Source: an uncultured Pseudomonadota bacterium
Lineage (GTDB): Bacteria > Pseudomonadota > Gammaproteobacteria > Burkholderiales > SG8-39
DNA: 64,000 bases
NCBI GenBank assembly: GCA_903921325.1
Contig: CAIXPL010000001.1
Coordinates: 186,001 to 250,000, forward strand
Direction: 5' to 3'
The stretch's first letter is position 1. Each line of letters starts with the position of its first letter. The translations under genes were made by a program, and so were the position numbers. Below are positions 1-10,281 of the stretch, one piece after another. Under the pieces are notes generated by a model, which was not told the DNA's origin, ran no database searches, and saw only the letters and a program-made list of their open reading frames with translations.

Positions 1-505
<505 letters not shown>

Positions 506-556
506 CGCAGCCCAGGGGGCCGGGCTGTCACCCGAGCGACCCTTTCGATTCAGCTA

Positions 557-619
557 GCCGGGCAGTCCGCCCGGCACACCCGTCTCGAGCCAGGTGGCCG
601 GGCCACTACCCGGGCCACC
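557..619. terminator. Paired GC hairpins between convergent uvrB and rne
   Basis: Two stem-loops lie between the stop codons. GCCGGGC (557-563) pairs with GCCCGGC (569-575) across a 5-base loop. GGTGGCC (593-599) pairs with GGCCACC (613-619), with extra G/C pairing inside. Neither is followed by a clear T-run. They could end transcription from both sides or protect 3' ends; which of these is inference. Confidence 0.45.
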
Positions 620-627
620 CGTTTCAG

Positions 628-3600
628 TTACGCAGCCGGGCCGTTACCGGGGCCGCCGGTTTCCACCTGCATCAAAGGCTCAGCGGCTGGCGCTGGCCGG
701 CGCTCACGACGCGGACGCGCAACGGCAGGCTCCTGGATGGCCGTAGCCGGTGCCACAACGCTCGCCGTCTTTGTCGGATCGGTTTCAATCCAGACCAGGC
801 CGGTGGGCTCCAACGCACTCACCAGAGCCTCGCGATTGACCGGCGCGGGGGCAACGGCAGGCGCCGACACCACGGCAGGGGCCGCATCCAACACAAGCGC
901 TGGCGCTGGTGCGGGTACTTGCGCCACTGGCGCGTATTCCGTCGCCCGCGGCGCAACAGCGGCAGGTGCAGGCTCAGCAACCACCGGCGCGGGGGCGGCG
1001 TCAGGGGCATCCACATGGCCAAGCGCGGGCGTCGACTCGACAACCGGGATTGCCGCAACGGTTGCTTCCGCGACGGTGCTGGCCGGTGCCGGGGTGGCCT
1101 CTACAGCGGACAGCGTGCTGCCTGTTGCTTCCGCTTCGCTTGCCACGGCGCTGACAGTCGCTTCGACCGGGCTCTTGGGCCAGGCAAAATCGGGCACCTT
1201 GGTCGCAACGGGTGCCGTGCTGACTGCGGACAGCGCTTCTGTAGACGGATTCAGCTCGCCAGACCCGTCTTCAGAGGGCAGGGCATTGAGTTCGCCCTGC
1301 GCACCACGTTGACCACGCTCACGGCGATCGCGACCGCCGCGTTCACGACGGCGACGACGCTCCTGATCCGGACGGCCTTCTGCGCTGCCCTCGGCTCGTG
1401 CGGGCGCTCCGGCACCGTTTTGATCCTCAAGCGGCAGTTGATCCTGACGCGCACCGGCTTCGCGCGGTGCACGCTCCTCGCGGGGGCCGCGTGCCTCACG
1501 CGGTGCGCGCGGCTCGCGCGGTTCGCGTCCTTCCCGGGCAGGCCGATCGCCACGTTCTTCGCGTGGACGGCGCTCGCGCGCCTGCTCAGGTGCGGCAGCT
1601 GCATCGCCCGGTACGGCCGGGCTGATGCGCCCATCAGTGCCGGCCTCGGCGCGTGCCTCACCGCGCCCCTCGCCGCGACCACCGCGTCCGCCACGACCAC
1701 CACGGCCACCGCGCCCGCCACGTTCACCTCGCTCACCGCCTTCGCCTGGACGGCGCTCGCGGCCCTGACCTTCACGGCCTTGACGCTCGCCATCACGCCG
1801 CGGCTGCCCTGGGCGCGACTCACCGCGTGGCGAGCCATGCGCCGTGCTGATGGCACGCGAGTCTGCTGCTGCGGCAGTGCTCTCGGCAGGACGTCGGAAG
1901 AAGCCAAAAATCCGATCGATCAGGCCGGTCCGCGCGGCCATGGGCACGCTCGGAGCGGGCGCCGCGACGGCAGCAGCCGGAATCGGCTCTGGCCGTGCCG
2001 GGGCCACCGGTGCCGGGCCTTCAGGGGCTACCATTTGCACGGCAGCCTGGGGCCGCACGCGCGCTTCGGCAGCCGAGGCCGGACGCTCGGGCTCAGGCGG
2101 CGCATCGCTCATCTTGTAGCTGGGCGGCAATACCCCTTCCTGATTCAAATCATCATGGCGCAGACGCTCAACCTTGTAGTTGGGCGTCTCCAGATTGAGG
2201 TTCGGAATCAGAAAAATATTGACCTTGGTGCGGGTCTCAAGCGAGGTGAGATCGTTCCGCTTCTCATTCAAGAGAAACGTGGCGACATCAACCGGCACCT
2301 GAGCATGCACGCTCGCACTGTTTTCCTTAAGCGCCTCTTCCTGAATGATGCGCAGGATATGCAGGGCTGAGGACTCAATCGAGCGAATGAATCCGGTACC
2401 GCTGCAGCGCGGGCAAGGAATATAGCTGGTCTCGCCCAGCGAGGGTTTGAGCCGCTGGCGCGACAGTTCCATCAAGCCAAAGCGCGAGATCTTGCCCATC
2501 TGCACGCGAGCGCGGTCATAGCGCAAGGCTTCGCGCAGGCGCGTCTCGACATCACGCTGGTTGCGCTGGCTTTCCATGTCGATGAAATCGATCACGATCA
2601 GGCCACCCAGATCGCGCAATCGCAACTGGCGGGCAATTTCATCGGCCGCTTCCAGATTCGTACGCGAGGCGGTCTCTTCAATGTCACTGCCCTTGGTCGC
2701 ACGGGCCGAGTTCACATCGACCGAAACCAGCGCTTCGGTATGATCGATCACGATCGCACCGCCTGAGGGCAGGTTGACCTGACGCGAGTACGCAGTCTCG
2801 ATCTGGTGCTCGATCTGGAAACGCGAGAACAGCGGGACGCTGTCGCGATAGTGTTTGACCAGGTCAACTTTGTTCGGCATCACCGCCGACATGAAGGCGC
2901 GCGCCTGCTCATAGATATCGGGGGTGTCGATCAGGATTTCGCCGATATCGTCGTGGTAGTAATCGCGAATCGCGCGCACCACCAGATTGGATTCCAGATA
3001 GATCAGGTAGGGGCCCGGGTTGAGCAGCTTGCCGCGAGCACCCGATTCGCTCGTCTCATATTGCGGTTGTGCGGCGCCGTCGATCGCCTCCCAGACCCGC
3101 AGCAGATAGCGCAGGTCCCACTCGACTTCCTCATAGGTGCGACCGATGCCGGCGGTGCGGCCGATCACGCTCATCCCGTTCGGAATCGGCAACCGGTCGA
3201 TGATTTCTTTCAGCTCGTTACGGTCTTCGCCCTCGGCACGACGTGACACGCCGCCACCGCGCGAATTGTTGGGCATCAGCACCAGATAGCGGCCCGCGAG
3301 GCTGATGATCGAGGTGAGTGCCGCGCCTTTATTGCCGCGCTCGTCCTTTTCAACCTGAACGATGATTTCCTGACCTTCGCGCACGGCGTCCTGAATGCGG
3401 GCGGTCGAGGGATTCACATCGGCTTTGAAATAGGAGCGGGCGATTTCCTTGAACGGCAGGAAGCCGTGGCGTTCGGTGCCATATTCGACAAAGGCCGCTT
3501 CGAGACTGGGCTCGATACGGGTGATCACACCCTTGTAGATATTGCTTTTACGCTGCTCTTTCTGCGCTGACTCGATATCCAGATCGATCAGCTTCTGACC

Positions 3601-3660
3601 ATCAACGATTGCAACCCGCAGCTCTTCGGCCTGGGTCGCATTGAACAACATGCGCTTCAT
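628..3660 (-). CDS. rne: Ribonuclease E
   Basis: Essential endoribonuclease that starts mRNA decay and processes rRNA and tRNA; in the family it scaffolds the degradosome. The 1010-residue protein begins [13 protein letters not shown], as in the family. An S1 RNA-binding domain follows (about 35-120), then the RNase H-like and DNase I-like catalytic parts, with the magnesium-binding segment around [15 protein letters not shown]. The zinc-link CPRCSGTG lies near residue 415. The C-terminal half is low-complexity: a long Arg/Gly/Glu-rich stretch with repeated GGR units, then an Ala/Pro/Val-rich tail. This is typical of the disordered degradosome region. The large open frames on the opposite strand here are GC-driven shadows. 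The gene is divergent from rluC and has a long leader. Confidence 0.96.
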   Translation of the reverse strand: MKRMLFNATQAEELRVAIVDGQKLIDLDIESAQKEQRKSNIYKGVITRIEPSLEAAFVEYGTERHGFLPFKEIARSYFKADVNPSTARIQDAVREGQEIIVQVEKDERGNKGAALTSIISLAGRYLVLMPNNSRGGGVSRRAEGEDRNELKEIIDRLPIPNGMSVIGRTAGIGRTYEEVEWDLRYLLRVWEAIDGAAQPQYETSESGARGKLLNPGPYLIYLESNLVVRAIRDYYHDDIGEILIDTPDIYEQARAFMSAVMPNKVDLVKHYRDSVPLFSRFQIEHQIETAYSRQVNLPSGGAIVIDHTEALVSVDVNSARATKGSDIEETASRTNLEAADEIARQLRLRDLGGLIVIDFIDMESQRNQRDVETRLREALRYDRARVQMGKISRFGLMELSRQRLKPSLGETSYIPCPRCSGTGFIRSIESSALHILRIIQEEALKENSASVHAQVPVDVATFLLNEKRNDLTSLETRTKVNIFLIPNLNLETPNYKVERLRHDDLNQEGVLPPSYKMSDAPPEPERPASAAEARVRPQAAVQMVAPEGPAPVAPARPEPIPAAAVAAPAPSVPMAARTGLIDRIFGFFRRPAESTAAAADSRAISTAHGSPRGESRPGQPRRDGERQGREGQGRERRPGEGGERGERGGRGGRGGRGGRGGRGEGRGEARAEAGTDGRISPAVPGDAAAAPEQARERRPREERGDRPAREGREPREPRAPREARGPREERAPREAGARQDQLPLEDQNGAGAPARAEGSAEGRPDQERRRRRERGGRDRRERGQRGAQGELNALPSEDGSGELNPSTEALSAVSTAPVATKVPDFAWPKSPVEATVSAVASEAEATGSTLSAVEATPAPASTVAEATVAAIPVVESTPALGHVDAPDAAPAPVVAEPAPAAVAPRATEYAPVAQVPAPAPALVLDAAPAVVSAPAVAPAPVNREALVSALEPTGLVWIETDPTKTASVVAPATAIQEPAVARPRRERRPAPAAEPLMQVETGGPGNGPAA

Positions 3661-4204
3661 TCTTATTTTCTCCTGCGCGCGCTGCAGGACGAATCAGACC
3701 AAGGTCCGTCAAGTCACCTGGCCGGGACGCTCAGCGCACGAGTGATCGTGCGGGCTGCGACCGGGCGGTCCACCAGTGTTATATGTTCTTGAGTAAGCAC
3801 CGGATTGTGTGGGTTTGGTTTGCGGACTGGTTGGTGTGTCTGCTGCCTGTTGCCCGGTGTTCCGAAGCAACCAAGCGATAACGGATTCGCCCTGTTCAGG
3901 CGCGCCATCAAGTACCATCTGACTTCTTGCACTATCGCTGCTCTTGATGTGCGGACCCTGTCAATCCGCACCGGATGGGTGAGCGATACAACCCCTGCTG
4001 TGGGAATTCCGTAGGCGGGACGGCGGCCAAGCCAGTGGCACCTGCGGTCATAGACCAGGCCACTCGACTGGTAACGTAGCGCCCGGCGGTGTGTCCATTT
4101 CGCGTCAAATCGGCGCGAGCGACCCACCCCCAAGCTGAATCCACGGCCAGAGTATATGAAGAATGAATGACTTACGCAATTGCCTTCGATCGGGATCTGC
4201 AGTA
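3661..4204. promoter_or_regulatory. Long non-coding divergent region: rne leader and rluC upstream
   Basis: About 540 bases separate the rne start (minus strand) from the rluC start (plus strand). The short open frames here have no recognisable protein features. rne genes in other proteobacteria have a long 5' untranslated region through which RNase E controls its own message, so this stretch probably holds that leader and both promoters. I could not identify a convincing -10/-35 pair or the leader stem-loops by eye. Confidence 0.4.
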
Positions 4205-5338
4205 ATGGCCAAACCCGCAGTACGAAAATCACCGGTTCGGCCAGCGACGCCCCGGTCGCGTCCCCGCTCGACTTCAACCGATCGGGCGGCGGCTGCCCAA
4301 ACGGTGCGAGCCGAATCCCACCGGAATGCTGCATCGACTATCCGACCCGTTCTAGTCGAATCCCGCCCGAATCCGGCGGCGGCGGCGGAACGATGGAGCG
4401 CTGCGCGTGCGCAGCCCCCGGCGGTGCGTCACGCCAAAGTGGACGCCGCCCACGACGGCCAGCGCATCGACAATTTTCTGATCCGGGTGCTCAAGGGCGT
4501 GCCGCGCAGCCACGTCTATCGGCTCATCCGCGATGGCCAGGTGCGGGTGAACGGTGCGCGCTGCGACGCCACGCTGCGCCTGGCCGACGGCGATGAAGTG
4601 CGCATCCCGCCGGTACGCGTGGCGGCGGTGAACACCGAGCAGCCACGCCCGCTGGCAGGCCCCGAGCTATCGATCGTGCACGAGGATGACTGGCTGGTGG
4701 TGATCGACAAACCCGCTGGCATGGCCGTGCATGGTGGCAGTGGGGTGAGCTTTGGCGCCATTGAACGGCTGCGCGCGAGCCGCCCCGCGGCCCCGATGCT
4801 TGAACTGGTGCATCGACTCGACCGCGAAACCTCGGGCCTGCTCGTGCTCGCCAAGAAGCGCTCGGCCCTGGTGGCCATGCATGCGGCCTGGGGGGATGGC
4901 TCGATTCGCAAACGCTACACTGCGTTAACCAAGGGCGCGATGGCCAAGGGTCGCCAGGTGGTCGATGTGGCCCTGCGCAAGCACGCCACCACCACCGGTG
5001 AGCGCAGGGTAAGTGTGGATCCCGCTGGCCAGCGCGCCGTCACCATCGTGATGCCCTTGAAAATTGGCGAGCGTGCCACCCTGGTTCGGGCCGAGTTGCA
5101 AACCGGACGTACCCATCAGATCCGGGTACACCTGGCCCATTTGGGGCATCCGATCCTCGGCGATCCGCGCTATGGCGACGTCGAGACCAACCGGCTGTGG
5201 GCCAAAGCGGGCTTACGCCGCATGTTTCTGCACGCCGGCGAGCTGCAGTTCACCCATCCGGGCACCGGCGTGGCCATGCGCCTGCAAGCCCCGCTCCCTG
5301 CCGACCTGCAAGAGGTGATCGATGCCGCAGCGCTTTGA
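4205..5338 (+). CDS. rluC: Ribosomal large subunit pseudouridine synthase, RluC/RluD family
   Basis: Isomerises specific uridines in 23S rRNA. An S4 RNA-binding domain (AHDGQRIDNFLIRVLKGVP onward) precedes the RluA-type catalytic domain. The catalytic motif HRLDRETSG carries the active Asp, and the later GRTHQIRVHLAHLGHPILGDPRYG signature is intact. The N-terminal 80 or so residues are basic and low-complexity. The ATG at 4205 was chosen; an in-frame ATG at 4163 would add 14 residues, and neither has a strong ribosome binding site. The position next to and divergent from rne matches the rne-rluC pairing of many proteobacteria and favours RluC over its paralogues. The 3' end overlaps the phosphatase gene by 17 bases. 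Confidence 0.88.
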   Translation: MAKPAVRKSPVRPATPRSRPRSTSTDRAAAAQTVRAESHRNAASTIRPVLVESRPNPAAAAERWSAARAQPPAVRHAKVDAAHDGQRIDNFLIRVLKGVPRSHVYRLIRDGQVRVNGARCDATLRLADGDEVRIPPVRVAAVNTEQPRPLAGPELSIVHEDDWLVVIDKPAGMAVHGGSGVSFGAIERLRASRPAAPMLELVHRLDRETSGLLVLAKKRSALVAMHAAWGDGSIRKRYTALTKGAMAKGRQVVDVALRKHATTTGERRVSVDPAGQRAVTIVMPLKIGERATLVRAELQTGRTHQIRVHLAHLGHPILGDPRYGDVETNRLWAKAGLRRMFLHAGELQFTHPGTGVAMRLQAPLPADLQEVIDAAAL

Positions 5339-5975
5339 TGTCGTGGTGTTCGATTGGGATGGCACGCTGGCCGATTCCACCGGGCCAATCGCCACCTGCA
5401 TGCAGGCAGCCTGTCGCGATCTGGGGTTGCCCATCCCGACCATTGCGCAGGCCAAGCATGTGATCGGTCTCGGTCTCGACGATGCGCTGGGACAACTGGT
5501 GCCGGGCTTTCCGCCCGATCAGTATTCACGTCTGGTTGATGCCTATCGGCGCAACTATTTCGCCCGGCCCGTTCCCCATCCTCTGTACGAGGGAATTGAC
5601 GCGCTGCTGGCACACCTGGAAGGCGAAGGCTTCACGCTGGCCGTTGCCACCGGCAAGAGTCGTCCCGGACTGGAACGAAGCCTGGTCGAAACCGGCCTGC
5701 AAGGTCGGTTCAGTGCCCTGCGCACCGCCGATCTCACCGCCCCCAAACCTGAGCCGCACATGTTGTATGAACTGGCCGACGAGCTGGGGGTCAAACCCGC
5801 GCGCATGCTGATGATTGGTGATACCAGCTATGACCTTGACATGGCGCAGCGGGCGGGCAGTGCGTCACTCGGGGTGACCTATGGCGCCCATCCCATTACA
5901 GAATTACAACGCTGGCCTGCATTGGCGCTGATTGACAGCCCGCAGGCCCTTTTGCACTGGTTTCAAACGAATTGA
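5322..5975 (+). CDS. HAD-superfamily phosphatase, Gph-like
   Basis: A 217-residue haloacid dehalogenase hydrolase. Motif I is DWDGTLADS near the N terminus, with the nucleophile and acid Asp residues; a Thr/Ser motif (VATGKS), the motif III Lys (APKPEP) and motif IV (IGDTSYDLDMA) follow. A helical cap lies between motifs I and II. Such proteins dephosphorylate small metabolites such as phosphoglycolate, but the substrate cannot be read from sequence. The gene overlaps the end of rluC and precedes sppA, so the three are probably co-transcribed. Confidence 0.88.
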   Translation: MPQRFDVVVFDWDGTLADSTGPIATCMQAACRDLGLPIPTIAQAKHVIGLGLDDALGQLVPGFPPDQYSRLVDAYRRNYFARPVPHPLYEGIDALLAHLEGEGFTLAVATGKSRPGLERSLVETGLQGRFSALRTADLTAPKPEPHMLYELADELGVKPARMLMIGDTSYDLDMAQRAGSASLGVTYGAHPITELQRWPALALIDSPQALLHWFQTN

Positions 5976-5989
5976 GGACGCAACTCGAG

Positions 5990-6973
5990 ATGAATGATGA
6001 GCAGCAGGATTTGAACACCTCTCAGCGCAAGCCCGCCAAAGACACCGAACCTGGCTGGGAGCGCTCAGTGCTGGAGAAGCTCGCCTACGGTGCCTTGCGC
6101 GAGCAGCGTAGTGCGCGCCGCTGGGGAATTTTCTTCCGCATTCTGTTCTTTGCCTATTTGACCGTGACGCTGGGCGCACTGTTCGATTGGTCGTGGGCTG
6201 GCAAGGCGGTGGAACGCCATAGCGCTCTCGTTTCGATGGAGGGTGTGATCGAATCGCATGGCGCAGCGAATGCTGAACAACTGATCGGATCGCTGCAAAG
6301 TGCATTCAAGGACAGCAACACCGAAGGGGTGATCCTGCGTATCAACAGTCCCGGTGGCAGCCCGGTACAAGCCGGGATGATTTATGACGAAATTGTCCGG
6401 TTACGCGCCCAGTATCCCAAAATCCCGCTCTATGCCGTGATCGAAGATGTCTGCGCTTCGGGTGGCTATTATGTGGCGGCTGCCGCTGATCGCATCTATG
6501 TCGACAAGGCAAGCCTGGTGGGATCCATCGGCGTTTTGATGGATGGATTTGGGTTCGCCGGAACGATGGACAAGCTGGGGGTTGAACGGCGGCTCATCAC
6601 CGCGGGCACGAACAAAGGGTTTCTCGACCCATTTTCGCCGTTTAACGAACAGCAGCGCAGCTATGCGCAGGCGATGGTGGCGCAGATTCATCAGCAGTTC
6701 ATCAATGTGGTTAAAAAAGGCCGCGGTGATCGACTGAAGGAAAGCGCTGATCTGTTCAGCGGCCTGGTGTGGACCGGTGAGCGCAGCATTGAGCTGGGTC
6801 TGGCCGATGCCTATGGCACAACCGAGAGCGTTGCGCGCGATGTCATCAAGGCTGAAACCCTGGTTGACTTCACCGAGCGTTCGAGTTTCCCCGAACGGCT
6901 GGCGAAGCGCTTCGGTGCGTCGCTCGGTTCGTCTCTCGCCGCGGTCCTCTCGACCGGTTTGCACTTGCGCTAG
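5990..6973 (+). CDS. sppA: Signal peptide peptidase SppA, short form
   Basis: Membrane-anchored serine protease of family S49 that degrades cleaved signal peptides. A cytoplasmic N-terminus is followed by one membrane segment (IFFRILFFAYLTVTLGALF). The peptidase domain comes next, with the NSPGGSPV substrate-binding loop, the nucleophile Ser in CASGGYYVAAAAD and the general-base Lys region DKASLVGSIGV. At 327 residues it is the single-domain form. The ATG at 5990 was chosen over a TTG at 5972. The last 104 bases overlap the 3' end of the minus-strand methylase gene. Confidence 0.92.
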   Translation: MNDEQQDLNTSQRKPAKDTEPGWERSVLEKLAYGALREQRSARRWGIFFRILFFAYLTVTLGALFDWSWAGKAVERHSALVSMEGVIESHGAANAEQLIGSLQSAFKDSNTEGVILRINSPGGSPVQAGMIYDEIVRLRAQYPKIPLYAVIEDVCASGGYYVAAAADRIYVDKASLVGSIGVLMDGFGFAGTMDKLGVERRLITAGTNKGFLDPFSPFNEQQRSYAQAMVAQIHQQFINVVKKGRGDRLKESADLFSGLVWTGERSIELGLADAYGTTESVARDVIKAETLVDFTERSSFPERLAKRFGASLGSSLAAVLSTGLHLR

Positions 6974-7676
6974 AGGCCTGCAGCAAAAAGACGCTGGGCT
7001 GGCGATCAAACCCTGCGCCGGGCGCACTGCGCCAGCGGGCGACCGTAGCGGTGCGCACCGATTCTCCGGGCAGGGTGAGGTCGGTGGCAACGCACAGCCG
7101 GGTATCGCCCTGCAAGCAGCGCAGCCCCGCAGCAAGCATCCGATCGTTGCGATAGGGCGCTTCGATCCAGATCTGGGTCGCATCGCGGCGCGCTGACTCA
7201 GCCTCAAGCGCGGTCAGAGCGCGCTCCAGTTCGGCCAGATCAACGGGCAAGTAGCCATGGAAGCTGTAACGCTGCCCCTCCAGGCCACTCGCCATCAAGG
7301 CAAGCAGCAGGGCCGAGGGGCCCACCGCCGGGCGTACCGGGATCCCGAGCGCATGGGCCGCAGCCACCACAACGGCGCCCGGATCGGCGACGCAGGGGGC
7401 GCCTGCCTCGGATACCAGCGCGCCGTGGCGGCCGGCACGAATCGGTTCCAGCAGAACTGCAACGTCGGGCTGCGGCCCGATTTCGCGGATCTCGATGGCC
7501 TGCAGCGGCATCGGGTGGCCGGCTGATTTCAGAAAGGCCCGTGCGCTGCGGGCAGATTCTGCAATGACATAGTCAATGCTGCGCAGTGCGCCCAAGGTGG
7601 CCGCCGGCAGGCAGTCCTGCGGCGCGCAGGGCCCCAGAGGCACTGGAATCAACCACAAGGTGCCCGGCATGTTCAC
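6870..7676 (-). CDS. SAM-dependent methyltransferase of the tetrapyrrole-methylase/RsmI family
   Basis: A 268-residue protein starting MNMPGTLWLIPVPLG, the usual opening of RsmI-type 16S rRNA methylases. VSEAGAPCVADPGA corresponds to the family's glycine-rich SAM loop, and VGPSALLLALMASGLEG to the next conserved block. It is probably the second, shorter RsmI paralogue seen in many betaproteobacteria; the substrate is uncertain. The GTG at 7676 overlaps the maf stop in a GTGA junction, which implies translational coupling; an ATG at 7670 is the alternative. About 35 residues after QPSVFLLQA are basic and low-complexity, and their coding overlaps sppA. Confidence 0.82.
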   Translation of the reverse strand: MNMPGTLWLIPVPLGPCAPQDCLPAATLGALRSIDYVIAESARSARAFLKSAGHPMPLQAIEIREIGPQPDVAVLLEPIRAGRHGALVSEAGAPCVADPGAVVVAAAHALGIPVRPAVGPSALLLALMASGLEGQRYSFHGYLPVDLAELERALTALEAESARRDATQIWIEAPYRNDRMLAAGLRCLQGDTRLCVATDLTLPGESVRTATVARWRSAPGAGFDRQPSVFLLQASSASANRSRGPRRETNRATHRSASPAVRGNSNAR

Positions 7677-8293
7677 ACCGATGGAGCAGGCTGGGCAGGA
7701 ATCGCGTAGCCTGCTTCCAGCAGCAGGCCGGTCAACGCAATCAGCGGCAATCCGATGATGGCGCTGGGGTCTTCACACTCGACGCCGCGCAGCAGACTGA
7801 TGCCCAGTCCTTCGATGCGGGCGCTACCGGCGCAGTCATAAGGCTGGTCAGCCAACAAGTAGGTTTCTATCGTCTCCTCGCTCAGCTCACGAAACAGCAC
7901 CCGGCAGGGAATCACCCGAGCGCGGGTGAGGCCGCTGCGCGTGTCGTGCAGGGCAAGCCCGCTGTAGAGTGTCAGCTCGCCACCACTCACCCGTGCCAGT
8001 TGCCGGCGGGCGTTTGCGTGAGTGATGGGCTTGTCGGTGACTTGCCCATCGATCACCGCCACCTGGTCTGCACCGATGATGAGGGCGCCGGGCAACTGTG
8101 CGGCGAGGGCACAGGCCTTTTCAATCGACAGGCGCTCGGCTCGCTCAAGGCCTGCTTCCCCGGGCCGTTCGATCTCATCGACCCCAGGGCTCATGCAGGC
8201 GAACGGAACCCGCAGCCGCGCGAGCAATTCGCGCCGATACGGAGAGGTGGAGGCAAGCACCAGCGGGGGCGCGACGAGGAGGCGGGTAGTCAC
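7673..8293 (-). CDS. Maf-family nucleotide pyrophosphatase, YceF type
   Basis: Maf proteins hydrolyse non-canonical nucleotides; the YceF branch acts on 7-methyl-GTP. The family start LVLASTSPYRRELL, the catalytic stretch IIGADQVAVIDG with its conserved Asp, and the KPITHANARRQL segment are all present. The STSPYRR form matches YceF rather than YhdE. A GTG at 8293 gives the usual length of 206 residues; upstream ATG 8341 and GTG 8365 would add residues unlike the family. It is divergent from yceD-rpmF, the common yceF/yceD/rpmF neighbourhood, and overlaps the methylase start by 4 bases. Confidence 0.87.
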   Translation of the reverse strand: MTTRLLVAPPLVLASTSPYRRELLARLRVPFACMSPGVDEIERPGEAGLERAERLSIEKACALAAQLPGALIIGADQVAVIDGQVTDKPITHANARRQLARVSGGELTLYSGLALHDTRSGLTRARVIPCRVLFRELSEETIETYLLADQPYDCAGSARIEGLGISLLRGVECEDPSAIIGLPLIALTGLLLEAGYAIPAQPAPSV

Positions 8294-8449
8294 AGCTAGG
8301 TCACTGATTTCTTTGCGATCTTCAAGGGTGCATGGTAACATCGCGGGCTTTCGTATTCGGCACACGACAGCTCATGCCCTGCGCGGATTTGCGCGTTCTG
8401 GCTCCGATTGAAGCCAGATGGACATCCTGTGTAGCAATATCGCGGTGGC

Positions 8450-8929
8450 ATGATGGCAATGGATCTGTTTGAATTTGCCCGTCGCGCCGAGCGGATCGGG
8501 GGAGAGCTACAGGGCGGCATGCTAGCGCGAGTGAACGAACTCGGCTGGTCGCTCGATGAGGGGCATTACGAATTGACAGGCGGCGGCGCCCAGGGTGGCC
8601 CGCAGTGGATAGAGGTGCAGGCCAGTGGCCAGCTACGCGCGGTGTGCCAGCGCTGCCTGGGAGCGTTGGTGTGGTCACTGAGTACCAAGACGCGGTTGGA
8701 AATTGCTGAGTCGGAAGCAGCCATTGAGCTTTTCGAGGACGATGTGGACCGTGTCGCGGGAGACCGGTCACTGGATGCATTGATGCTGGTCGAGGATGAA
8801 ATAATTCTCGCGTTGCCCATGGTCGGGCGGCACGAGGTGTGTGTTGCGCAGCAGTCCGTAGAACCACAAACAGGCGCGCTTGGGCGTGCACTGGGTGCCT
8901 GGAGTGCCAAGCGCGGGCAGAGCAGTTGA
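8450..8929 (+). CDS. yceD: YceD/DUF177 family protein
   Basis: A 159-residue DUF177 protein. The conserved CQRCLG motif sits near residue 65, followed by an acidic stretch and EDEIILALPMVGRHE, which matches the family's DE-ILALP block. In bacteria and plants DUF177 proteins are linked to 23S rRNA accumulation and ribosome assembly. The position directly before rpmF is near universal. Three closely spaced in-frame ATGs (8450, 8453, 8459) make the exact start uncertain. Confidence 0.9.
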   Translation: MMAMDLFEFARRAERIGGELQGGMLARVNELGWSLDEGHYELTGGGAQGGPQWIEVQASGQLRAVCQRCLGALVWSLSTKTRLEIAESEAAIELFEDDVDRVAGDRSLDALMLVEDEIILALPMVGRHEVCVAQQSVEPQTGALGRALGAWSAKRGQSS

Positions 8930-9005
8930 ACGAAGTACAGACAGGATTCTGGCAGGAACCGAGGCCGGTCAGTGCAGCGGAGCCTGATTAAAGGGAGCAG
9001 TAACC

Positions 9006-9191
9006 ATGGCAGTTCAGCAAAACAAGAAGTCCCCGTCGAAACGTGGCATGCATCGGTCGCATGATTTTCTGACCAATGCGCCGCTCGCGATCGAGCCGGC
9101 GACAGGCGAGGTGCACGTGCGCCACCATATCAGCCCGTCGGGCTATTATCGTGGCAAGAAGGTCATGAAGACCAAGGCCGATCGCGCTTGA
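9006..9191 (+). CDS. rpmF: 50S ribosomal protein L32
   Basis: A 61-residue basic protein beginning [20 protein letters not shown], the L32 signature, with the expected [15 protein letters not shown]-terminal block. It lacks the zinc-binding Cys pairs found in some L32 forms, which is usual for proteobacteria. A good ribosome binding site (AAAGGGAG) lies just upstream. It sits between yceD and plsX, the classic head of the fatty-acid operon. Confidence 0.96.
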   Translation: MAVQQNKKSPSKRGMHRSHDFLTNAPLAIEPATGEVHVRHHISPSGYYRGKKVMKTKADRA

Positions 9192-9255
9192 TTGCGCTCC
9201 GCTCACGCGGAGGCCGTAGTCCGAGCTGTATTGTGCACTGTGACGTTTCTGTTCC

Positions 9256-10281
9256 ATGAGCACCACGGTCACCCTTGCCGTTGACTGCATGGGTGGGGAC
9301 CATGGCCCACGGGTCGTCGTTCCGGCGGCGATGCGCTTTCTGGAGTCTCATCCGGAGGTGTTTTGCATTCTGGTCGGTCAACGCGAACCGATCGAGCGCG
9401 AGCTCGCACGCTACAGTGGTGTCGCCAGTCAACGTGCGCGCATCCATGTCGCCTCGGAAGTTGTCGCGATGGACGAGTCACCCACCCTCGCGCTCAAACA
9501 CAAAAAAGATTCCTCCATGCGGGTGGCCATCAATCTGGTGAAAGAGGGCAACGCGCACGCCTGCGTGAGTGCCGGCAACACCGGGGCACTGATGGGTACG
9601 GCGCACTTTGTACTGCACACGCTGCCCGGCATCGATCGCCCGGCACTCGTCGCCGTGTTGCCGAACATGCGGGGCCACACCTATGTGCTCGACCTCGGGG
9701 CAAGCCCGGATTGCAAAGCCGAGAATCTGTTGCAATTTGCCGTGATGGGCAGCACGCTGGTGAGCGCGGTGGAGAATCGCGAGCGACCCAGTGTGGGCCT
9801 GCTCAACATCGGGTCGGAAGAAATCAAGGGCAACGCCGTGGTCAAGCAGACCGCTGATCTGTTGCGGGCAAGTGACTTGAATTTTGTCGGCAATGTCGAA
9901 GGTGACGCGATTTTTACCGGTGGCACCGACGTCATCGTGAGCGATGGATTTGTCGGTAATATCGTCCTGAAAGCCTCCGAGGGTCTCTCGCGCATGGTAC
10001 GAACTTACCTCACCGAGGAATTTCGCCGTTCGCCGCTCGGCTGGATTGGCGCACTCTTTGCCTGGCCGGCGCTCGCCAGTTTCAAGCGCCGGGTCGATCA
10101 TCGGCGCTACAACGGAGCCATCCTGATCGGGTTGCGCGGCGTGGTGATCAAGAGCCATGGATCGGCCGACCGGCTGGCCTTTGAATCGGCGCTCGGACGT
10201 GCCGAGACGGCAGTGCGCACCGATGTTCTGGGCCGCATCACCGCCCGCCTGACCCCGGCCACTGCATCACAGGCAGCATGA
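9256..10281 (+). CDS. plsX: Phosphate acyltransferase PlsX
   Basis: Makes acyl-phosphate from acyl-ACP and inorganic phosphate for phospholipid synthesis, acting at the inner face of the membrane. The 341-residue protein begins with the family signature [32 protein letters not shown] and [24 protein letters not shown] follow, all PlsX blocks. It starts 64 bases after rpmF and overlaps fabH in an ATGA junction. Confidence 0.97.
   Translation: MSTTVTLAVDCMGGDHGPRVVVPAAMRFLESHPEVFCILVGQREPIERELARYSGVASQRARIHVASEVVAMDESPTLALKHKKDSSMRVAINLVKEGNAHACVSAGNTGALMGTAHFVLHTLPGIDRPALVAVLPNMRGHTYVLDLGASPDCKAENLLQFAVMGSTLVSAVENRERPSVGLLNIGSEEIKGNAVVKQTADLLRASDLNFVGNVEGDAIFTGGTDVIVSDGFVGNIVLKASEGLSRMVRTYLTEEFRRSPLGWIGALFAWPALASFKRRVDHRRYNGAILIGLRGVVIKSHGSADRLAFESALGRAETAVRTDVLGRITARLTPATASQAA

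Noticed and set aside
919-2370. Plus-strand open frames opposite the rne C-terminal half
   Set aside because: They reflect the repetitive Arg/Ala/Pro codons of the RNase E tail; translations are low-complexity.
3714-4334. Short open frames in the rne-rluC gap as possible small genes
   Set aside because: No family features or ribosome binding sites, and they overlap each other on both strands.
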